In this document: piece after piece, positions 36,867 to 45,602 of the stretch | How positions within the stretch are numbered: position 1 is the stretch's first letter | Layout of the letters: every line of letters begins with the position of its first letter | DNA from: Candidatus Krumholzibacteriota bacterium | GTDB lineage: Bacteria; Krumholzibacteriota; Krumholzibacteriia; Krumholzibacteriales; Krumholzibacteriaceae | Length of the DNA: 64,000 nucleotides | NCBI GenBank assembly: GCA_016932415.1 | Contig: JAFGCX010000007.1 | Location: 244,280 to 308,279 of the forward strand | Direction of reading: 5' to 3' | Made by a program: the position numbers and the translations under genes | Notes under the pieces: generated by a model | What the model saw: only the letters and a program-made list of their open reading frames with translations | The model's database searches: none | Told to the model about the DNA's origin: nothing

Positions 36867-39329
36867 TTGAAAAAACTGCAGTTGTTGGAACGAATCGGCG
36901 GCCTTGATTGGTGGGAAAAAACGATCGCGTATTTTTTGGCCGTCTTTCTTCTGGCCGGCATCTTTTATACCGCACCGATCGCTGCTGACGATCTCGGCTG
37001 GGCATCAGGCGGAACAACGGACGACAGCGGCGGCTGCGATGCCGATGCCGATATTACAACGAACACTTTTTATACAAATCACAACGGCAACATAACGCTA
37101 TATGTCGACTGGGACGCGTATGCAGTCGAATACGCCAAAGTCCGGTTCAGATGGTACAATGGAGATGTAGCAATAGTATCTCCTACTGACTGCATTTGCA
37201 ACAGCGACTGCTTCAGATCGTTTCAGGAATCATACTCTTTCTACGTGGCGAGCGGGTCAAAGACTTACGACATGGGACTAGGTATCTTCGTCGATACAAG
37301 CGAGGGAGACGATTTCGATTGCCCCGCCAACATGATCCATCGCGAAAATATCACCATCACCCGGCCAAAATGCACATACGCGATCTATATGAATTCGATA
37401 AGCAACAAGACGATACTAGACACCTGGGTGACTGTATCGGGAAACGTTACCGACACCGATTGCTACGCGCCGATAACGGACACCGCCGGAAATCCCGTCC
37501 AGGTCATCATGTACAGACCGATAGGTTCGCCGGTGACTGCGAATACGACATTGAACAACGGCTCATATTCTGTCGTCTTAAACCTCGGGGGAAACACCGA
37601 GATAGGAACTTACACCGTCATGGCGACATATACTCCCAACTCGCCCCCACACCCTCTGACTCCGGCCAGCGCGAGCACAAGCAGGTCTTTCAGGCGGTAT
37701 GTCGTCTCGCCGGTCGCCATAGATATTCCATCGAGGAAGACATTTCAGGACAATTTCCCTGGCCTGGCATACGATATCGAAAGCTTTATCCGGGCAGACA
37801 TGGCAGGGGATGTTAATCCTCCATCGAGCTCGCTGATCATCCCGGGAGATTCGACGACTGTGAGCATCACTCCTCTTGAAGCCCCGCAGCTCGCCACTAC
37901 TATGGACGGGCGCCCGAAAGCCTTCATGCATGTCAACTGTACATATATCGGCCCCGATTACAAGCCGCCCCTGGTCGGCCCTTCCCTTCAGGGAACTTAC
38001 GGCACCTTCTACAGTGACGACGGCGACTGGACAGTGATCCAGGGAGATTCGGCCTGTATCGGATCTAACCCTCCCGTTCCCAACGAATATATGTTTGATC
38101 TGAATGATTCCCTTTTCACCAGGGGATACCGCATCGAGTATTACTTCGAGGCCGAGGACAGCTGGGGCAATGTAGTAAGATGCCCCGGCGGCACAGGCCC
38201 TGGAGACGAATATCTCGAATGGACATGTCTGCCGACATTCAACAGCGGTATTCTGTTTGTTGACGACTGTGATGGGATCTTGAACTTCGAGGAAGAGAAC
38301 TATATGCAGCAGACGTTCGAAGCTGTCATCCCTTCCAGTAATATGCCTGACAGGTTCGATATCAACGCCGGCGATCAGGCATCGAACGGCCTGTCGAGCA
38401 GGGCGCACCTGGAACACCTCAAGAGCGTTTACCGGACTATAATCTGGGATTCAGGGAACCTTCGCGAGAACACGATTTCCGACAATCTATCCGAAGGTGA
38501 AAAGGATGACGATTGCGCCCTTCTGAAAAACTGGCTCGATACGTCAGACCGGGATGTACGCCTGCTTGTCATGGGATCGAATGTCGCTACTGATATCATG
38601 CATTCCCAAAGCGGGCAGGAACTGCTCCTCTCCTGCGGAGTCGAACTCGTCGACAGCAGCTACTACGAGATGACATCAGAAGCCGGCGGTATCGCGATTC
38701 CTTACGTTGAATCGTATTACGGCAGCTGTATGGGAGGTTATACTTTCTATCTATATCCTTCGTTCGGCTCGATCAACTGGTTCGACGTCCTTGACGCCGA
38801 CTATTCAATAGGTTTTCCCGCGATTATTTATCCGGAATTTTATGGAAATTACTACTCCGCCGGTGTTCAAAGCCTCGGCCAAAACAGTCATGGTTACGAC
38901 AAAAGGACGATGTGGCTCGGTTTCAGCCTCTCACAGGCAATCGAACCATGGCCCGACGGTAGAGTCGTCAGAAATAATATTCTGGGCGATATACTCCAGT
39001 ATTTCGGAGAATGCGTTAATGCCGATATGACTGGTAACGAAGAGACCCCCCTGGCGAACCGGCTATCGCAATGCTACCCGAACCCTTTCAATCCCGCTAC
39101 GACACTCGAATTCTCAATCGCGGAAAAAGGTCCCGTAACACTGTCAGTCTTCAATGTCGCCGGCCAGCTCGTAAAAACACTGGTCAACGACATCAGGGAA
39201 GCTGGCAGCCACAGGGTCATGTGGGATGGAAAGAATGAAGCGGGACGAGACGTGGCAAGCGGGATCTTCTTCTGCAAAATAGAGACCGCCGGTTTCAGTG
39301 ACACGAAGAAGATGGTCCTTTTAAGATGA
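36867..39329 (+). CDS. Secreted surface protein with sorting domain, unknown passenger
   Basis: I place the start at TTG 36867 because GGGGG lies 6 bases upstream, the promoter at 36680-36708 excludes the earlier ATG, and a signal-peptide-like hydrophobic segment follows (AYFLAVFLLAGIFYTAPIAA). The product has 820 residues. The passenger is beta-rich with several cysteine pairs; it includes a transthyretin-like or Ig-like region (about 170-270, YAPITDTAGNPVQVIMYRP) and a Rossmann-like stretch (about 475-650, GILFVDDCDG, VRLLVMGSN) but no family I can name. The C-terminus is the sorting domain (CYPNPFNPATTLEFSIA, GIFFCKIETAG, final KKMVLLR). Its TGA stop overlaps the ATG of the TPR gene, so the two are translationally coupled. 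Confidence 0.82.
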   Translation: MKKLQLLERIGGLDWWEKTIAYFLAVFLLAGIFYTAPIAADDLGWASGGTTDDSGGCDADADITTNTFYTNHNGNITLYVDWDAYAVEYAKVRFRWYNGDVAIVSPTDCICNSDCFRSFQESYSFYVASGSKTYDMGLGIFVDTSEGDDFDCPANMIHRENITITRPKCTYAIYMNSISNKTILDTWVTVSGNVTDTDCYAPITDTAGNPVQVIMYRPIGSPVTANTTLNNGSYSVVLNLGGNTEIGTYTVMATYTPNSPPHPLTPASASTSRSFRRYVVSPVAIDIPSRKTFQDNFPGLAYDIESFIRADMAGDVNPPSSSLIIPGDSTTVSITPLEAPQLATTMDGRPKAFMHVNCTYIGPDYKPPLVGPSLQGTYGTFYSDDGDWTVIQGDSACIGSNPPVPNEYMFDLNDSLFTRGYRIEYYFEAEDSWGNVVRCPGGTGPGDEYLEWTCLPTFNSGILFVDDCDGILNFEEENYMQQTFEAVIPSSNMPDRFDINAGDQASNGLSSRAHLEHLKSVYRTIIWDSGNLRENTISDNLSEGEKDDDCALLKNWLDTSDRDVRLLVMGSNVATDIMHSQSGQELLLSCGVELVDSSYYEMTSEAGGIAIPYVESYYGSCMGGYTFYLYPSFGSINWFDVLDADYSIGFPAIIYPEFYGNYYSAGVQSLGQNSHGYDKRTMWLGFSLSQAIEPWPDGRVVRNNILGDILQYFGECVNADMTGNEETPLANRLSQCYPNPFNPATTLEFSIAEKGPVTLSVFNVAGQLVKTLVNDIREAGSHRVMWDGKNEAGRDVASGIFFCKIETAGFSDTKKMVLLR

Positions 39330-40675
39330 CTGGCGTGACTTTGGCTGCAAAAACGATACGATTTACAGCAAATGTTTTTCTTGCTGTCACATTTTTCGCT
39401 TCGTCCGTCTGCATGGCCGGCCAGGCAGGGAGCGCCGAAAGTGAGAATGCCTCGGCAAGAGAGATCGAGCGGCTCTCCGAGGAGACAACCGCTTATTACG
39501 ACGAGGGGATGTATGGCAAAGCTCTTGCGAGCGCCAGCCAGGCATTTTCGCTATCGGAAGAGCTTTATGGCCGCCGCCATATCGTGACGGCGCAATCACT
39601 CAACAATCTCGGACAGGTCCACGCCGCTCTTGGAAACAGCGCTGAAGCGGAGAGGATGCTTGTTGAATCTATCGATATCACCGAGGATCTTCGGGGCCGC
39701 GACAACCCTGAGATATCCCCCGCGCTGAAAAATCTCGCTGTTCTCTACACTGCTTCTTCGAGATTTTCCGAGGCTGAGAGAGCGTACAGGCGGCTGATTA
39801 AGATCGTGGAGCGCTCGGACGACAACGAAGATGCCGCGATGCCAGGCCTGCTCGAATCCCTTTCCAACGTTCTCGCGGCGACAGAGAGATTCGAGGAAGC
39901 GATAGAGCTGCGCGAACGAGCGCTCGGGATCAGGGAAAAGGCCGGAGCCGCGAAAAACTTATACAAACCTGGAGATAAGGGCCTCGCCGCGGCCCGCGAA
40001 TCGCTTGCCGTGCTGAGAGATAACCATGCCGCCTTCCTCAACAACCGGGCGATCTCGCTTATCAGGGAAAACCGGTTCGACGAAGCGGAAGATGATCTTA
40101 AAAAAGCTCTGATCGTTAGAGAGAAATATCACGGCCCCGATGATCAACGGACTCTCTCCACCATGAAAAACCTGTCGATCCTGTACACCCGGCAGGAAAA
40201 ATACAGCGAAGCGGAACCGCTTTGCGCGCGGCTGCTGAAGGTATCCGAAGATTCTCTCGGCGCGGGAAACGCCGCGCTGGCTCCTGAATATCTGAAAATG
40301 GTAAGGCTCTTTCAGAAACTCGGGCGTTCGACTGACGCGGCGGCGATGTACGAAAGGGTCATAAGGTCGATGGAAAACGACCGCCAGGTCAACGCCGGCG
40401 CCCTTGTGAGGCAGATCAACAACCTCGCGGCGCTTTATGTCGGGATGGAAAAACCTGATAAAGCTGCTCCTCTTTATTCAAAAGCCGTCTCGTTAATTAC
40501 AGGTGGCGGTATCGCGGAAGAGCCGGAATCGGCAGTAATACTGAATAACGCCCTTCAATTTTTCAGAGAGACGGGCGATGAAGAACAGACAGCCAGGATC
40601 GAGAAACTACTCGGAATCGAACCTGGTCCCGAGGTGAAAAACAAAAACACCGATGATAACACTGGTACCAATTGA
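39326..40675 (+). CDS. Exported kinesin-light-chain-type TPR protein
   Basis: The ATG overlaps the preceding stop (ATGA), so translation is coupled to the surface protein upstream. The 449-residue product has a signal peptide (hydrophobic 13-30, ending VCMAGQAG) and about eight TPR units of the kinesin-light-chain type (LASASQAFSLSEELYGRRHI, EAERMLVESIDITEDLRGRD, EAEPLCARLLKVSEDSLGAG). It looks like the TPR half of the CHAT proteins in this window but has no CHAT domain: the end is a short polar tail. It probably serves as a periplasmic scaffold for its partner. Confidence 0.82.
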   Translation: MTGVTLAAKTIRFTANVFLAVTFFASSVCMAGQAGSAESENASAREIERLSEETTAYYDEGMYGKALASASQAFSLSEELYGRRHIVTAQSLNNLGQVHAALGNSAEAERMLVESIDITEDLRGRDNPEISPALKNLAVLYTASSRFSEAERAYRRLIKIVERSDDNEDAAMPGLLESLSNVLAATERFEEAIELRERALGIREKAGAAKNLYKPGDKGLAAARESLAVLRDNHAAFLNNRAISLIRENRFDEAEDDLKKALIVREKYHGPDDQRTLSTMKNLSILYTRQEKYSEAEPLCARLLKVSEDSLGAGNAALAPEYLKMVRLFQKLGRSTDAAAMYERVIRSMENDRQVNAGALVRQINNLAALYVGMEKPDKAAPLYSKAVSLITGGGIAEEPESAVILNNALQFFRETGDEEQTARIEKLLGIEPGPEVKNKNTDDNTGTN

Positions 40676-40712
40676 ACCGATCCGCAGTATCTCCACCAAA
40701 AAGAAATCAATT

Positions 40713-41342
40713 TCAATCGGAAGCGGATCCTCCGCCGCGCGCGCCGACGACTTCATAAGAGATCGCCACGATAGTAACGACGGAAAGGTACTTTTTCTTC
40801 GACTTGCCAAGCCTCTCCCGCAATTTTTGCGAATCAACGAGTGATAGGGAATCGGCCTTTCCCGCCGCTTTCTGCTTTTCCACCCATTCCACCTGCAGGC
40901 ACGGTTCGTGATCTATCGAACAGACGAGAGATCGATTTCTCTCTATCGCTTCGATATATCGCTCATCGATCCGTTTCTCATCGACCACACCTTTGACTCT
41001 TATTCTTTTCTGATAGAGGGAATCGGCGAAAGATTCCCCACATTCACCGGGCAGGATCCTGATCGTCTCTCCGCCATCTGTCCGAAACTTCAGCTTCTTT
41101 CCTCCAGCGCTGCACACATGGGTTATTTCCCCCTCGGTCTCTACTATCCTGCCGACGTAGTCGGCGCAGTACTTGACAAGGCTATCGGCGTCGACAAAAA
41201 TCACATCGCCGTGGTTTTCCTTACTGCCGGCTACCTGGCCGGCAAAAGATTCGGGGGAAAGATAAAGCCCGCCGGTGGCGAAACACACAATAACCGCGGC
41301 GATGACAACAAGGCGGATCTTTCTTTCGCCTCTCGACCTCAT
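40713..41342 (-). CDS. Membrane-anchored protein, possibly OB-fold
   Basis: The ATG at 41342 has GGAGAAAAA immediately upstream and gives 209 residues. A membrane segment (LVVIAAVIVCFATGGLYL) follows a basic N-terminus. Residues about 60-140 (VKYCADYVGRIVETEGEITH, RIRVKGVVDEKRIDERYIEA) look like an OB-fold of the exported nucleic-acid-binding-like type, in which the binding function is often lost. Several cysteines (HVCSAG, GECGES, LVCSIDHEPC) may bind metal. I cannot assign a function. It converges on the TPR gene, with 37 bases between the stops and no clear terminator. Confidence 0.65.
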   Translation of the reverse strand: MRSRGERKIRLVVIAAVIVCFATGGLYLSPESFAGQVAGSKENHGDVIFVDADSLVKYCADYVGRIVETEGEITHVCSAGGKKLKFRTDGGETIRILPGECGESFADSLYQKRIRVKGVVDEKRIDERYIEAIERNRSLVCSIDHEPCLQVEWVEKQKAAGKADSLSLVDSQKLRERLGKSKKKYLSVVTIVAISYEVVGARGGGSASD

Positions 41343-41483
41343 TTTTTCTCCTTCCGATGCACGTAAACAGGAACCCCGCGATCCAGGGTCACTTTCGTGA
41401 TATTCTTGATGGTCCACCAGTTATATGCCTGTCCGGTGAAAAAATCCCGATAAAAATGTGGAGACCCGGTCATGAAACTTCCT

Positions 41484-41513
41484 TTGCCAGAAATCGTATC
41501 TGTGATGTAGAAT
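41484..41513 (+). promoter_or_regulatory. Possible promoter of the TPR/DUF2271 gene
   Basis: TTGCCA and TAGAAT are 18 bases apart. The leader to the ATG at 41557 would be about 36 bases. Confidence 0.45.
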
Positions 41514-41556
41514 CAGGCAATCTGATATTTCAATTATATTTCAGAAAGGATCCGGG

Positions 41557-43188
41557 ATGAAAAAGATCTCTATCGCCGCGTTGTTGATGGTTTTCGCATT
41601 TATATCGAACGCGCTCCTCGCGGAATCGGTCGATGAATATATCAGCAAAGCAAAGGAACTGCAGAAAACAGGACAATTCGATGAAGCGCTTGCTCTTCTT
41701 GAGAGAGGACATGCCGAATTTCCAGGCAACTCAGACCTCTATGCCTATTCAGGGCTCTACACCGGGATGAAAGCGGGACAGGCCGCAAATTTCTCGGAAG
41801 CGGGCCTTTTAAGCGCCAAATCCTTTGAACTTCTCGACAAGGCGGTTTCACTTGATCCTGCCAATCCGGTCGCCCTTCTGTTCAGGGGGCTTATGTCGGT
41901 CAAGGTGCCGGAGTTCCTCGGCAAGCTCGACGGCGGGATCACCGACCTCGAGATGACAACTGATATAATCGGTAAGTTTCCCGGGGCTTTGCCGGTTGAA
42001 AGCCAGATCCTCGCCTGGAACCTGCTCGGAGAAGGATACTCAAAGAAAAAAGCGGGGAATAAGGCCGCGGCGGCGTGGAAAAATATAATCAGGCTTGCCC
42101 CCGGATCGGATCAGGCGGCAAAGGCTGAAGAGAATATCAAAAATCTGGATATCCCCGCCGGTGGCGCCGCTGAACCGGTCAAAGCGAAGGCCGCGGCAGG
42201 GTCGGATAAACCGGCCGGCGACTCCAGCGCCCTTGAATCGAAAGGCAAAAAAGCCTTCGATATGGGAGAATTTCAAAAAGCGAGGGAACTCTTCGAAAAG
42301 GCTGTCGAGGTGAACCCGCAGAGCGCCTTCGCCTACAAATGGCTCGGCCTGTCGATCGCGAAGCTGGGAGAAGTCGGTTATGACGACCGGATCGCCACGA
42401 ACACGGATCTCAGGACAAACCTCGTTTTCGCTTCGCTTAAAGCGCTCGACAGAGCGGTGGAACTTGCCCCCGGCGATATGGAACTGAGATTCATGCGAGG
42501 TTCGCTGGGAGTCTACTTTCCATTCTTTGCAGGCAAGCTCGAACAATCTATAGTCGATCTCGATATGGTGCTCAATAGTGAAGCGCCGGACTCACTGAAA
42601 GCCGAGGCGAAATATATGCTCGGCTACGCCTATCAGAAAAAAGGGATGAGCTACTGGATCGATGTGGCCGTCAGGCATTCGGAATCGGAGGCGGCGCGGA
42701 CGGTCTACAAGTCGGAACGTCCCGAGATCAAAAGGCTGGATGAGGAAAAATGCGAAAAACCCTGCCTTGTCATCGATTTCGTCCTCGGATTCAGGGATGA
42801 ACTCGCGCCCCAGACCGCAGTCTGGATCGAGGATGAAGAAGGCCGCTATATAAGCACTGTTTATGTTTCCGGATTCAGCGGATATGTAAAAGAAAAACAG
42901 GTCGTGCTCCCGATCTGGGCCGCTACGTCAGAGTTCAAGGATACCGACGCCGTTACGAGCGCGAGCATAGATATCGGCCATCATCTCTATATCTGGGACC
43001 TGAAAGACCTCGAGGGGAAAAAGATTAAAAAAGGCGATTATATAGTAAATGTCGAAGTGTCATACTGGCCAAGCATGAAATATCAGATGGTAAGGACGGA
43101 GATCTCAATCGGCGGGAAAGACGACAGGAAAGTGGTCGAAGAGGGCGACTTCATCCCCTATCTTGAGACCAGATTCCTTAAAGACTAG
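41557..43188 (+). CDS. Exported TPR protein with C-terminal DUF2271-like domain
   Basis: AAAGGATC precedes the ATG. The 543-residue protein has a signal peptide (MKKISIAALLMVFAFISNALL), TPR units in two groups (about 25-200 and 225-380, for example AKELQKTGQFDEALALLERG and GEFQKARELFEKAVEVNPQS), an Ala/Lys-rich linker between them, and a C-terminal domain (about 395-525) resembling DUF2271: TAVWIEDEEGRYISTVYVSG, LPIWA, DAVTSASIDIGHHLYIWDL, GDYIVNVEVSYWP. DUF2271 proteins are periplasmic and often lie near flavin-dependent redox systems. No such partner is seen here. The function is unknown. Confidence 0.78.
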   Translation: MKKISIAALLMVFAFISNALLAESVDEYISKAKELQKTGQFDEALALLERGHAEFPGNSDLYAYSGLYTGMKAGQAANFSEAGLLSAKSFELLDKAVSLDPANPVALLFRGLMSVKVPEFLGKLDGGITDLEMTTDIIGKFPGALPVESQILAWNLLGEGYSKKKAGNKAAAAWKNIIRLAPGSDQAAKAEENIKNLDIPAGGAAEPVKAKAAAGSDKPAGDSSALESKGKKAFDMGEFQKARELFEKAVEVNPQSAFAYKWLGLSIAKLGEVGYDDRIATNTDLRTNLVFASLKALDRAVELAPGDMELRFMRGSLGVYFPFFAGKLEQSIVDLDMVLNSEAPDSLKAEAKYMLGYAYQKKGMSYWIDVAVRHSESEAARTVYKSERPEIKRLDEEKCEKPCLVIDFVLGFRDELAPQTAVWIEDEEGRYISTVYVSGFSGYVKEKQVVLPIWAATSEFKDTDAVTSASIDIGHHLYIWDLKDLEGKKIKKGDYIVNVEVSYWPSMKYQMVRTEISIGGKDDRKVVEEGDFIPYLETRFLKD

Positions 43189-43312
43189 CGCGTATCGCCT
43201 GACAGCTTGAACTTCTATACCGTTTTAATACTTTATGTTGCGGCTGATCACCCCTCTCCGGCCAGCGATACCATCGCGCCGGTCACATAGTGGGATATAC
43301 CTGTTTTTCCAA

Positions 43313-43341
43313 TTGAAAATCTGTCTGATTTATGTTACACT
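43313..43341 (+). promoter_or_regulatory. Promoter upstream of the remnant at 43473
   Basis: TTGAAA and TACACT are 17 bases apart with an extended TG-T before the -10. The promoter looks intact although the gene it serves is broken. Confidence 0.6.
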
Positions 43342-43472
43342 TCTTGAGAGCGTTAATAAACTTACAGATCTAAATCGTACACCTTCGAGAAACTGATTCA
43401 ATCAGACGGGGTTTCTTTACCCCTGAAAGCCTGTCAATCGGACAGAGAACATTCGATCTGGCTGGAGGGAAT

Positions 43473-43893
43473 ATGACATTCTTTTCAGTAGAAAAAAGAT
43501 CCGGTCTAAAGATGAAACGCGCACCTCTTTTTTCTATCATGGTCATCCTCATACTGCTGACCGCCCCGGCGGCGGGCGCGCAGGATCCTGTTGAAGATTT
43601 TATTATAAAGGCAGATTCAATATCGAGGGCTTCGGGAGAGGGTGACAAGAATAAGGTTCACAATCCCCGAGACCAGTCATGTCGATCTGGTCATATACGA
43701 TGTCGCCGGCCGCAGGGTCAAAAAACTGATTGACCGGCGCCTGGCGGCGGATCACTATGAAGTGCTATGGGACGGGACAAAGACCAACGGCAACAGGGTA
43801 GCCAGCGGAGTATATTTTTACCGGATAAAAGCGGGAAAATACGAGAAAACGCGCAAGATGGTATTGCTGCGAGAAATAAATAAATTAAAATAA
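43473..43893 (+). pseudogene. Remnant: signal peptide joined out of frame to a sorting domain
   Basis: GGAGG precedes an ATG at 43473 whose product begins with a good signal peptide (RAPLFSIMVILILLTAP) and runs out near 43640. A different frame (GTG at 43642) then encodes all but the start of a sorting domain (TRIRFTIPETSHVDLVIYDV, GVYFYRIKAGKYEKTRKMVL). The PNPFNP motif and the whole passenger are missing. The stop after RKMVLLR is also lost, adding six residues. I read this as a deletion that removed the passenger, with a junction near 43630-43645. Confidence 0.75.
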
Positions 43894-43920
43894 TCCGATG
43901 TTATATAAGGTTCAACCATA

Positions 43921-44266
43921 ATGAACAAACAGATCAGACCGGTCGCCGTTTCATTGCTGATCGGCTTGCTTATGTGCTCGTACCTCATCGCGACCGAGAT
44001 CGACCTGCTCAGCCCCTCGCAGATGGGGACACAGGCTGAAAAAGTCGTCAGGGGCAAAGTGGAGAGGATCGAATCGTTCTGGAATGAAAATCATTCGAAG
44101 GTATTCACCAGGGTGACCGTCGCGATCGACGAGATATACAAGGGACAACATCAGCAAAAAGTGGATATCCTTCAACTCGGCGGAGTTGTCGATGCCCGAA
44201 AGTAAAACGGGACGAGAGAAGATCGAGATCGAGCGTTTTGTCGCTGAATCACTGGGCGGTCAATAG
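43921..44266 (+). pseudogene. Remnant of a small exported protein, internally deleted and frameshifted
   Basis: The first frame (94 codons, stop at 44205) has a signal peptide (VAVSLLIGLLMCSYLIA) and then VVRGKVERIESFWNENHSKV, FTRVTVAIDEIYKG and LQLGGVVDARK. This is the beginning of a family of exported proteins I have seen described only as hypothetical, in which a longer domain normally follows LGGVVDG. Immediately afterwards another frame encodes IEIERFVAESLGGQ and a stop at 44266, which looks like the family's C-terminus. The middle appears deleted, as in the neighbour 28 bases upstream. Confidence 0.55.
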
Positions 44267-44279
44267 ATCCCCGTAAAGG

Positions 44280-45011
44280 TCAGCTCCCGAAGACACGCCG
44301 CAGAAGGTCTGTAGTACGAGCGACCGGATCCTTCCTTATCTTTACCTCTTCGGTGGCAAGAACGGTGAAAAGCCCCGAGAGCGCTTTGTCAGTGACGTAT
44401 TCGTCCAGATCGACCAGCCGGTTTTCATCAGCTATCGGCAGGCTGTTGTACGTGTCGGAGATATTGCCATACAACCTGGAGAGTCCTATTTCCTCGATTT
44501 TTTTCGTAACGATCGGATGGAATCTCTTCTTAAGCTCTTCGCTGGTCCTGCCCCTGAAATATTCCGTCGCCGCGGTATCATGCCCCCTTAGTATTTCGAA
44601 GGCATCAGCGACAGTCATGCTCGTTATCGCCGTCCAGAAGACGTCCCTCGCCTCACCGGCGGCCAGCTCAGCGGCCCTGTTCATCCCCCGCTCAAGTTCA
44701 TCGACCTGGCTGCCAAATCCGATCGTACGAAGGGTCGAGGCCATCGATTCGAACTGTTCCGGCAGCACGATCCTGATCAACTGATTGTCGAGGAATCCGT
44801 CGACTTTTGATGTGGAAAGAACGGCATTGCCCGAACCCACCCTTAGAGCTTCCTTGATGCCCGCAATAACAGTCGTTTCGTCGAGAGCCCCGTCATCGCC
44901 CGACCCAGTACCGAGAATCGCGCCAAGGTCTTCCTGCAGGACCTTGCAGCTTGTAATGGATAGAGAGAATATCAGAATCATTATCAGGCAAGAGCGTTTT
45001 AACATATCCAT
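44280..45011 (-). CDS. DUF4197 lipoprotein
   Basis: The 243-residue product has GGAAGGGAA before the ATG and a lipobox (LSITSC at residue 22). The rest matches DUF4197: IAGIKEALRVGSGNAVLSTS, LDNQLIRIVLPEQFESMAST, MNRAAELAAGEARDVFWTAI, MTVADAFEILRGHDTAATEY and FRGRTSEELKKRFHPIV. Family members are alpha-helical periplasmic proteins of unknown function. The length is typical. It lies 78 bases after a PAS-like gene on the same strand and converges on the remnant at 43921. Confidence 0.92.
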   Translation of the reverse strand: MDMLKRSCLIMILIFSLSITSCKVLQEDLGAILGTGSGDDGALDETTVIAGIKEALRVGSGNAVLSTSKVDGFLDNQLIRIVLPEQFESMASTLRTIGFGSQVDELERGMNRAAELAAGEARDVFWTAITSMTVADAFEILRGHDTAATEYFRGRTSEELKKRFHPIVTKKIEEIGLSRLYGNISDTYNSLPIADENRLVDLDEYVTDKALSGLFTVLATEEVKIRKDPVARTTDLLRRVFGS

Positions 45012-45089
45012 GGCGTTCCCTTCCGATATCTTATTGAATCAAACGATTGGAGTATATGACCCGTAATGAACGCTCGGCAAGATGTTTCG

Positions 45090-45431
45090 CTACTTCTGGA
45101 AAATTGCCAGGTACGCTCCTTCGGTATTCGTCGTCTTTATGACTGTGATCTGAAGTTCGAGTTTCGAATTACTCGCCGTGATAAAATAAGCCCTGTACGT
45201 CGTTGGGAGATTGAGGTCGCCGAATGCTCTTCTTTTTATAAAGTCGAGGATCATTTCCATCGAGTCTTCGTGACATAGATCGACTACAGGCAGATCATCG
45301 AACTCATCCTGTTCCCTCTCGAACAGCGCGGCTAAAAGCCTGTTTGCCCGGATAACGTGCTGGCCCCTGTAAAACAGGGCTGCCTCCCCGCAATCTGCCA
45401 GAGCATCCAGCAGATTTTCCATGCATTTCAT
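45090..45431 (-). CDS. Single PAS-like domain protein
   Basis: The ATG at 45431 has GGGGG 5 bases upstream and gives 113 residues; the upstream extension to 45521 lacks such a site. The whole protein resembles one PAS fold: LLDALADCGEAALFYRGQHV, IRANRLLAALFEREQDEF, LCHEDSMEMILDFIKRR and final strands ELQITVIKTTNTEGAYLAIF. No output domain is attached. It might act as a soluble sensor partner, but no histidine kinase or cyclase is nearby. The assignment is by pattern only. Confidence 0.6.
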   Translation of the reverse strand: MKCMENLLDALADCGEAALFYRGQHVIRANRLLAALFEREQDEFDDLPVVDLCHEDSMEMILDFIKRRAFGDLNLPTTYRAYFITASNSKLELQITVIKTTNTEGAYLAIFQK

Positions 45432-45602
45432 TTCGACCCCCTGAAGATTCGCCTCTCCGGACATTTTTCCCTCAAAATGCCCGTCAACTGATCTTATAAA
45501 CCCCTCTGCCGATAAAATCAACCGGTTTTACCGTCTTTTCGATGATACGAAGACTTTACTGAAGTGAATGATCCGGCTGACATATCTTTCAGGCTGTTTC
45601 GC

